Positions 58,418 to 64,000 of a stretch of DNA of 64,000 nt are shown in pieces. The stretch's first letter is position 1, and every line of letters starts with the position of its first letter. The DNA is from Planctomycetota bacterium (GTDB lineage Bacteria > Planctomycetota > Planctomycetia > Gemmatales > Gemmataceae), in NCBI GenBank assembly GCA_021809185.1, contig JAKBAI010000004.1, positions 1-64,000 of the forward strand, read 5' to 3'. The notes below the pieces were generated by a model. The model saw only the letters and a list, made by a program, of their open reading frames with translations. It searched no databases and had not been told where the DNA came from. Position numbers and translations under genes: made by a program.

Positions 58418-58642
58418 ATAAGAGCTCAATGAATAATCAAATCGGGAAAAGGTATCGTGGTTTGATTTCTAAAGAGGATGAAAAATGAGCGATTCATTCC
58501 ACACAGGGAGAAGAGTACTTCAGGAGTGAATAGTAAAGAGCAATAAGAAAATTGGGGAAATTTTTAGAAAAATAATCTTCATAATCTATCTCCAGATATT
58601 CTAACGGAAATATAAAGCGAGAAGAATTAAGGAAAGAACCAA

Positions 58643-58945
58643 ATGGATATAAGAGATATTCGAAAGGTAGCTCGGTTAGCCCGGTTAGAGATGAGCGAAG
58701 CGGAACTCGAGACGATGACACGACAACTCACTTCTATCTTAAATTACGTCGATCAACTTCAAGAATTGGATACCTCGAATGTAGAACCGCTTGCGCATCC
58801 GTTACCTTTACAGAATGTCTTTCGTCCCGATGTTCCTGGGGAATCATTGAGTGTGGAAGAGGCATTACGGAATGCTCCTGTTCGTGCAGGTCAATTTTTT
58901 GCTGTCCCCGCAGTTCTGGATCCTGCGGACGATCTCAGCCATTGA
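58643..58945 (+). CDS. gatC: Asp/Glu-tRNA amidotransferase subunit GatC
   Basis: The 100-aa GatC has the usual pattern: RKVARLARLEMSEAELETMTRQL, ILNYVDQLQELDTSNVEPLAHP, then a C-terminal loop LRNAPVRAGQFFAVPAVLD. It holds GatA and GatB together in the amidotransferase complex. AAGGAAAG stands before the ATG. It is the first of three gat genes on this strand, 284 bp before gatA. Confidence 0.96.
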   Translation: MDIRDIRKVARLARLEMSEAELETMTRQLTSILNYVDQLQELDTSNVEPLAHPLPLQNVFRPDVPGESLSVEEALRNAPVRAGQFFAVPAVLDPADDLSH

Positions 58946-59229
58946 TTTTGTCGATCATAAATAGTTCGACGCGAAAATCCTCAATAATTTCCCTAAATAT
59001 TGTCCCTAAATATTATAACTTATAATTATGTTAAATACACGTACGAGATAGTTAAAAGAAAAGTGCGGACCGATCGAGGGGAAGGGAAGAACTTTTTTTC
59101 GGGCAGTTATTGAACTTCAGAGGAAAGAGCTGTTCGCTGGTGTCAAACTCAATAAGGTTGAACACAGAAAGTTGAAGATAAACCGGTAAAATAATAATCA
59201 AATCATCAGATTGGGAAGATAGGGTCGCA

Positions 59230-60690
59230 ATGTCATTGATTGAGAAAACTGCACTAGAAATACGAGAATTGCAAAATAATGGCAGTGTTACTGCCGAGGA
59301 AATCGCGAAGCAATTTTTGTCCCAAGTAAAAACGCATGATGGCCAAATCAAGGCTTTTTTACATATCGATCCAGAAAACATTCTTGATCAAGCCAAAAAG
59401 ATCGATGAAAAACGGAAGCAGGGAAAAGCTCTAGGTGCATTAGCAGGGATTCCGGTAGCCATTAAAGATGTGCTTTGCTGCCGAGGCGTACCCACGACCT
59501 GCGGGAGCAAAATGTTGCAAAATTTTGTGCCGCCCTATGATGCTTTTGTTATTGATCGACTGAAAAAAGCCGATGCGATTCTTTTTGGCAAAACGAATAT
59601 GGATGAATTTGCCATGGGTTCATCTACTGAAAATAGTGCCTATTTCACCACCCGGAATCCATGGGATACTACTCGCATACCGGGAGGCTCTTCTGGGGGT
59701 TCGGCGGCAGCGGTTGCAGCTTGTGAAGCACCGTTGGCTTTAGGTACCGATACGGGGGGGTCGATCCGTCAACCTGCGGGATTATGCGGAATTGTCGGTA
59801 TTAAACCGACCTATGGTAGAGTCTCCCGATTCGGATTAATTGCTTTCGCTAGTTCTCTAGATCAGGTCGGTCCGTTTACCCATGATGTTGCTGATGCGGC
59901 CTTACTCATGGAAGTGATTTCCGGCCATGATGCTAAAGATAGCACCTGTGTAAATGTGCCTGTCCCTTCGTATCTCGCTCAGCTCGATCAGCCGATAAAA
60001 AATTTAACGATCGGGGTGGCCAAAGAATTTTTTGGGGAGGGATTAGATAGCGAGGTAGAAAGCTCGATACGATCTGCTTTGAAGGTCTATCAGAGTATGG
60101 GAGCAACAATAAAAGAGATTTCTTTGCCGCACAGTAAATATAGCGTTGCAGTATATTACCTCGTAGCCACGGCAGAGGCATCGAGTAACCTGGCCCGTTA
60201 TGACGGGATGCACTATGGGCACCGTACCGCGCAAAAGAAAGATCTCATCTCAGCGTATAGCAACTCGCGCGGGGAAGGGTTTGGTAAAGAGGTGCAGCGG
60301 CGAATCATGCTCGGCTCCTACGCTCTTTCCAGCGGATATAAAGATGCTTATTATCTGAAAGCACTGAAAGTTCGGCGATTAATCAAAAACGACTTCGATA
60401 AAGCATTTGCCGATTGCGATGTTATTCTTGGCCCAACTTCCCCTACCGCTGCTTTCAAAATCGGTGAGAAAGCCGATAATCCTCTCGCGATGTATCTATC
60501 CGATATCTACACCATCAGTTGTAATCTTGCTGGTATTGCGGGGATGAGTATCCCTTGCGGATTTACCAAAGGGGGATTGCCCATAGGATTGCAAATCCTT
60601 GCTGCTCCCTTTGAAGAAGAGAAAATGCTTCGAGTGGCACGGATGTTTGAAAAACAGACCGAGTATCATCAGCGCCGACCAAAATTATAA
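59230..60690 (+). CDS. gatA: Asp/Glu-tRNA amidotransferase subunit GatA
   Basis: The 486-aa GatA is an amidase-signature enzyme that releases ammonia from glutamine. The catalytic triad is intact: K79 (VAIKDV), S154 ([10 protein letters not shown]) and S178 (GGSIRQPA), at the same numbers as in the well-studied S. aureus enzyme. [17 protein letters not shown] and [10 protein letters not shown] follow in the expected order. The GatCAB complex makes Gln-tRNA(Gln) and/or Asn-tRNA(Asn) from misacylated precursors, so this organism probably lacks one or both direct synthetases. Confidence 0.97.
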   Translation: MSLIEKTALEIRELQNNGSVTAEEIAKQFLSQVKTHDGQIKAFLHIDPENILDQAKKIDEKRKQGKALGALAGIPVAIKDVLCCRGVPTTCGSKMLQNFVPPYDAFVIDRLKKADAILFGKTNMDEFAMGSSTENSAYFTTRNPWDTTRIPGGSSGGSAAAVAACEAPLALGTDTGGSIRQPAGLCGIVGIKPTYGRVSRFGLIAFASSLDQVGPFTHDVADAALLMEVISGHDAKDSTCVNVPVPSYLAQLDQPIKNLTIGVAKEFFGEGLDSEVESSIRSALKVYQSMGATIKEISLPHSKYSVAVYYLVATAEASSNLARYDGMHYGHRTAQKKDLISAYSNSRGEGFGKEVQRRIMLGSYALSSGYKDAYYLKALKVRRLIKNDFDKAFADCDVILGPTSPTAAFKIGEKADNPLAMYLSDIYTISCNLAGIAGMSIPCGFTKGGLPIGLQILAAPFEEEKMLRVARMFEKQTEYHQRRPKL

Positions 60691-60875
60691 ACAGAGTTCA
60701 ACTACAATCAGTCATTCTGCAAAAGGGGGCTTTGAGAGTCGGAACTGATTATACAAAACCATTATGTCCAATAATATTATGTGCAAAACCAAAATGTAGA
60801 ATATCATTGGCTCCCTCTAGAAGTAACTTATTTAGAAATCGAATAGGAAATTAAGGATTGCGAGAGAATTTCTCC

Positions 60876-62363
60876 ATGAATACACCATATCAAATTATTG
60901 TTGGGCTGGAAGTTCACGTGCAGTTAATGACTAAAACTAAGCTGTTTTGTAGCTGCAAGACGGTTTTTGGCGCTCCGCCCAATAGCCAAGTTTGTCCTAT
61001 CTGTTTAGGGATGCCGGGTGTTTTGCCGGTTATGAACGAACAAGCCTTTCAGCTCGGGTTGCGTGCGGCCCTCGCTTTGAATTGCCAGATCGCCAACTTC
61101 ACTAAATGGGATCGAAAGAACTATTATTATCCCGATTTACCCAAGAATTATCAGATTAGCCAATACGATCTTCCTTTCAGTTATGAAGGTTATTTAGATA
61201 TTGATACGAGTTCTGGTAGTCGTAGAATCGGAATTATCCGCGCTCATTTGGAAGAGGATGCGGGTAAATCGATGCACGATGAAAGTGGGCGCGGCGGGGA
61301 TAGTAAAGTCGATTTAAATCGTACGGGAACTCCACTACTGGAAATTGTCAGCAAGCCAGATATTCGTTCGGCGGAAGATGCCGAAACTTATTTACGTGAA
61401 CTGCGCTTATTACTCCGAGAGATTGGGGTATCGGATTGCGAAATGCAAGAAGGTTCGCTGCGCTGTGATGCAAACGTCAATATTCACATTCTTTATTCGA
61501 GTGACAATGGCGAAGAGATTGCGGCAACTCCTCTGGTCGAGATTAAAAATCTGAATAGTATCGGTTCTGTTGGTCGCGCGATTCAATACGAAGCGGAACG
61601 GCAGTATGAAGCGTTTCAAAAAGATCCGAAGAATTATCGATTCGGCAAATTGCTTAAAACTACTGCGGGGTGGAACGAAGCTCGAGGGATGACCCAAGTT
61701 CAACGGCATAAAGAAGAAGCTGCTGATTATCGATATTTCCCTGATCCCGATCTGGTTCCTGTGGTGGTTACTGCTGAGCAGATCGAAGAGGTTAAGCGCT
61801 CTCTAGGCGAACTGCCTTCCCAACAGCGAACACGATTGCAGGCAGCCCCTTTTTCCCTTTCGGCTTACGATGCTCAGGTCTTGACAGGGCAGGGCCGAAA
61901 AATGGTTGCTTATTTCGAAGAAGTGGCCAAAATCAGTGATCCGAAATCGGCTTGCAATTGGTTGACGAACGAAGTTTTTGCTAGTCTCAAAGAGCGAAGC
62001 GAAGAGATTGATCAGTTTCCGATCCGTGCTCCTCAGTTAGGGGAGTTGATTAATGAAATGAAACAGCTCGGGATTAAACGAGAAAAGGCGCGCGATGTTT
62101 ATCAGAAAATGCTTGCAGAAAATGTCGATGCCAAAACAGCGATTGATCAATTAGGCTATAAACCTTTTGATGATAACTTGTTACTCGATTTGATTCGCAA
62201 GGCGATCGAGGGGAATCGAAAAGCGGTTTTGGATTACAAAAAAGGAAACGAAAAGGCTCTCGATCGTGTTTTTGGAACGGTCATGCGCGAGACCAAAGGG
62301 ATGGGACGACCCGATCGTATCAAACAGCTTTTGCTAGAAGAAGTTGCTAAAATCGAAGCTTAA
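60876..62363 (+). CDS. gatB: Asp/Glu-tRNA amidotransferase subunit GatB
   Basis: GatB binds the misacylated tRNA and carries out the kinase and transamidation steps. With the ATG at 60876 the protein is 495 aa; a TTG 18 bp upstream (AAGGA just before it) is an alternative. Key pieces are the start YQIIVGLEVHVQL, FCSCKTVFGAPPNSQVCPICLGMPG with the zinc cysteines, DRKNYYYPDLPKNYQISQYD, HLEEDAGKSMHD and, in the tail, the YqeY-like domain ending RIKQLLLEEVAKIEA. It is 185 bp after gatA; the three gat genes form one functional unit. Confidence 0.97.
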   Translation: MNTPYQIIVGLEVHVQLMTKTKLFCSCKTVFGAPPNSQVCPICLGMPGVLPVMNEQAFQLGLRAALALNCQIANFTKWDRKNYYYPDLPKNYQISQYDLPFSYEGYLDIDTSSGSRRIGIIRAHLEEDAGKSMHDESGRGGDSKVDLNRTGTPLLEIVSKPDIRSAEDAETYLRELRLLLREIGVSDCEMQEGSLRCDANVNIHILYSSDNGEEIAATPLVEIKNLNSIGSVGRAIQYEAERQYEAFQKDPKNYRFGKLLKTTAGWNEARGMTQVQRHKEEAADYRYFPDPDLVPVVVTAEQIEEVKRSLGELPSQQRTRLQAAPFSLSAYDAQVLTGQGRKMVAYFEEVAKISDPKSACNWLTNEVFASLKERSEEIDQFPIRAPQLGELINEMKQLGIKREKARDVYQKMLAENVDAKTAIDQLGYKPFDDNLLLDLIRKAIEGNRKAVLDYKKGNEKALDRVFGTVMRETKGMGRPDRIKQLLLEEVAKIEA

Positions 62364-62406
62364 AGACTAGCAAACAATCTTAGAAGAAAGATGTTCTTGT
62401 GAAGGG

Positions 62407-62430
62407 TAGGATTGTCTGTCCTATTTTGTC
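62407..62430 (+). terminator. Hairpin after gatB with GGACAG core
   Basis: TAGGA (62407-62411) pairs with TCCTA (62420-62424), followed by TTTTGTC. On the minus strand it carries GACAAAATAGGACAG, identical over 15 bases to the site at 55958-55972. It lies 45 bp after gatB, between convergent genes. Confidence 0.5.
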
Positions 62431-62547
62431 AAACTCTCTTCGATTAAATCTTTTTGAACGGTTCTCTTTCGCAAGGGATAAAAAGCTAACTAGTAGTAGC
62501 TATTAGCTACTGATCGCATGAATGCTCGTAAAACATCCATTATCATT

Positions 62548-63471
62548 TTATGATTTCAACGAATTGATATTCTGAAATGCTACTTTTTCTTCAGCTACTT
62601 TTTCTTCAGCTACTGCTTGGGTAAGCCCAAGCTGATAGTTGGGGTAACGCAGATTTAGATGGAGATCGTTGATCAATTTTGCGTTATCGATCCGGCGATT
62701 CGCGCGGTGCTCCCCTGTAATCTTGCTAGACCATTGCACCGGTGGGGCATGGAGGATTTTAGCCATGAATTCATAGAAATTTCGCCTCGTAACCGGGTGA
62801 CCATCTGCAACGAGATAGGTACTTCCAGGAACTATCTGAGCAAAAGCGCGGAGAATAATATCAGCGGAATCATCGGCATGAATGAGATTTAAATAACCAT
62901 CCGGGTTTGCGGGGATAGCCTCCCCTGCCACGATCGATTTTTTGCGTATTATCCGTTCCGGGCCATAAATCCCGGCATGGCGGAGGATAATCGAGTCGGG
63001 AATCGATGTGCGAAGCTTTGTTTCTGCGGCAAGGACTATTTTGCCATTTTCTTCATCCGGTTTCGTTGGGGTATCTTCGTTAACAATCTCCCCTGATAAA
63101 TCTCCATAAACACTAGTACTGCTAACATAGATCCATTTGGCCGATTTTTGCGATGGAAGGAATCCGGCCAGAACATTTTGTAAACCATCCAGATAGATCT
63201 CTTGAAAGCTCGCGCCGCTAAGTCGATCCCACCCAACGGCATAGAGAACATAGTCGAATGAGGGTAAATCGATTTTGGGCCAAGGGGAACGGATATCGGC
63301 AAGGATAGGTTGAATCCCAACGGAAGCGAGTTGGCTCTGGCGTTGCCGGGTTACGGCATGAACCTCCCATTGTTGGGATAATGCACGCATAGCGACGCGA
63401 TGGCCGATATAGCCACAGCCAATAATCAATAATCTCGGCTTAGGGATTGGCCGATTTTGATTCGAGGTCAT
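62548..63471 (-). CDS. NAD(P)-dependent epimerase/dehydratase-like (extended SDR) protein
   Basis: The 307-aa protein has a Rossmann N-terminus (LLIIGCGYIGHRVA, about 14-27), an acidic end of strand two region, the middle part with YVSSTSVYGD (about 118-127) holding the Ser and Tyr of the SDR active site, and RHAGIYGPERIIRKKS with NLIHADDSADII further on. The layout is like YeeZ and related small epimerase-like proteins, acting on nucleotide sugars or unknown substrates. The Lys expected four residues after the Tyr is not clear (YGDLSG), which weakens an enzyme call. The C-terminus has a duplicated 15-bp unit giving EEKVAEEKVA. GGAGAG stands before the start. Confidence 0.82.
   Translation of the reverse strand: MTSNQNRPIPKPRLLIIGCGYIGHRVAMRALSQQWEVHAVTRQRQSQLASVGIQPILADIRSPWPKIDLPSFDYVLYAVGWDRLSGASFQEIYLDGLQNVLAGFLPSQKSAKWIYVSSTSVYGDLSGEIVNEDTPTKPDEENGKIVLAAETKLRTSIPDSIILRHAGIYGPERIIRKKSIVAGEAIPANPDGYLNLIHADDSADIILRAFAQIVPGSTYLVADGHPVTRRNFYEFMAKILHAPPVQWSSKITGEHRANRRIDNAKLINDLHLNLRYPNYQLGLTQAVAEEKVAEEKVAFQNINSLKS
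62578..62612. repeat. 15-bp coding duplication in the SDR gene
   Basis: GCTACTTTTTCTTCA occurs twice in a row, then GCTACT again. In frame it lengthens the C-terminal tail by one AEEKV unit without a frameshift. Confidence 0.8.
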
Positions 63472-63598
63472 TTTAGATCTCTCCGCAAGGGAAACAAAGG
63501 GACCAGGGGGAAACGTTCAATGGGGGATTATGCAAATCGGTTATTTGAAATTCGGGTTGGGTTGATTTTTCAGTATGGTAAAATATAACATAGCAAGA

Positions 63599-64000
63599 TT
63601 AATTAGAAGAGTTTTCCGCGGGCACAAATCGTTGCAGGAATTTGACCCCAGCTTTGAGATCGGTTAATGGGTCACTCCCACTTTCGCGTTCGAGAACGAT
63701 AAAGCCTCGATATTCGATTGCCGATAAGGTTGCAAAATAAGAGAGCCAATCGATATCGCCATGGCCAACAGCGACTTCTTGAGGGCCGCGGCTTAGACCA
63801 CTCCGGCGAACATCTCTAGCATGAGTGTGAGCGATGCGCCCACTCAAAGGGAACAGTTGTTGGCTGGGATTGTGACCGTGAATCAAAAAATTGGCTGGAT
63901 CGAAATTGATCTGGATGGAATTCAATCCTTTTGTTTCCAGATAAGCCGTGACAATTTCAGCGGAATCGATCCCAATTTCTAAGGCGAGTGTGACCCCAAT
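63599..64000 (-). CDS. Sugar phosphate isomerase/epimerase (TIM barrel), 5' end beyond window
   Basis: The frame is open from the right edge to the stop at 63599; about 133 residues of the C-terminal part are visible. The fragment shows family motifs: LNSIQINFDPANFLIHGHNP (a metal-binding Asp-region strand), GRIAHTHARDVRR with the metal-binding His, VGHGDIDWLSYFATL, then YRGFIVLERE with the conserved Glu. This is the AP-endonuclease-2-like family (xylose isomerase-like TIM barrel), common in planctomycetes for sugar or inositol breakdown. The start lies outside. It is 127 bp upstream of the SDR gene on the same strand. Confidence 0.88.
   Translation of the reverse strand: MGVTLALEIGIDSAEIVTAYLETKGLNSIQINFDPANFLIHGHNPSQQLFPLSGRIAHTHARDVRRSGLSRGPQEVAVGHGDIDWLSYFATLSAIEYRGFIVLERESGSDPLTDLKAGVKFLQRFVPAENSSN

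Larger units (their letters stand above)
57963..58642. other. Long intergenic region between rpmB and gatC
   Basis: This 680-bp stretch holds a hairpin at 58052-58078 and a possible 49-codon frame at 58268-58417. AGGAGG occurs at 58202-58207 but has no good start codon near it. The rest is AT-rich. Confidence 0.45.

Overview
The window looks like chromosomal DNA of an AT-rich member of the Planctomycetota, probably a Gemmatales-like lineage. The phylum is suggested by a planctomycete-type cytochrome c domain fused to WD40 repeats, a Ser/Thr kinase fused to WD40-like repeats, a TolC-like protein with a long P/N/S-rich tail, paired secreted sialate-O-acetylesterase-like SGNH proteins, a J-like protein with no HPD motif, and a small secreted cysteine protein of a type I associate with planctomycetes. 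Base composition is clearly below 50% GC by eye, and intergenic regions are long (often 300-900 bp) and AT-rich. No phage, plasmid, insertion sequence, CRISPR array or rRNA gene was seen. Both window edges cut a gene.

Layout. 1-5.8 kb, minus strand: a secreted HExxH metallopeptidase (cut at the edge), an Rpn-like PD-(D/E)XK protein with KEG repeats, a histidine phosphatase relative lacking the catalytic Arg, queA, and a secreted hypothetical. 6.0-13.7 kb, plus strand: a divergent Hsp90-type ATPase followed by four tandem paralogues of a cytoplasmic, TPR-like helical protein. 13.8-23.8 kb, minus strand: cytochrome/WD40 protein, TolC-like lipoprotein, an Mpo1/DUF962-like membrane protein, acs and a beta-CASP nuclease. 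24.7-29.2 kb, plus strand: three secreted proteins, two of them SGNH/SASA esterases flanking an unknown. 29.7 kb: tRNA-Arg(TCG). 30.2-34.7 kb, minus strand: argB, argD, argF, rph. 35.5-38.8 kb, plus strand: small secreted Cys protein, ispH and a sugar C-methyltransferase-like gene. 38.9-47.4 kb, minus strand: an eroded MoxR-like protein, a CPBP protease, an HD-GYP protein and the large kinase. 48-64 kb: a lipoprotein with an alpha/beta-hydrolase look, truD, DUF1015, a DUF885 peptidase, the J-like protein, an acyl-CoA dehydrogenase, rpmB, gatC-gatA-gatB, an NAD-dependent epimerase and a sugar isomerase (cut at the edge).

How genes work together. argB/argD/argF supply three steps from glutamate to citrulline. 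GatCAB indicates transamidation of misacylated Glu-tRNA(Gln) and/or Asp-tRNA(Asn). The best candidate for a little-described system is the Hsp90-like gene plus its four paralogous partners. In the first two paralogues three cysteines (C-x2-C...C) are conserved, and in the last two all three are replaced together, which suggests two functional subtypes in one array.

Two genome-scale habits stand out. Many intergenic regions carry a private short tandem repeat (units of 7, 11, 12, 13, 14, 15, 17 or 22 nt, different at each place). Several gene ends carry strong hairpins, three of them built on a shared TAGGACAG-type core.
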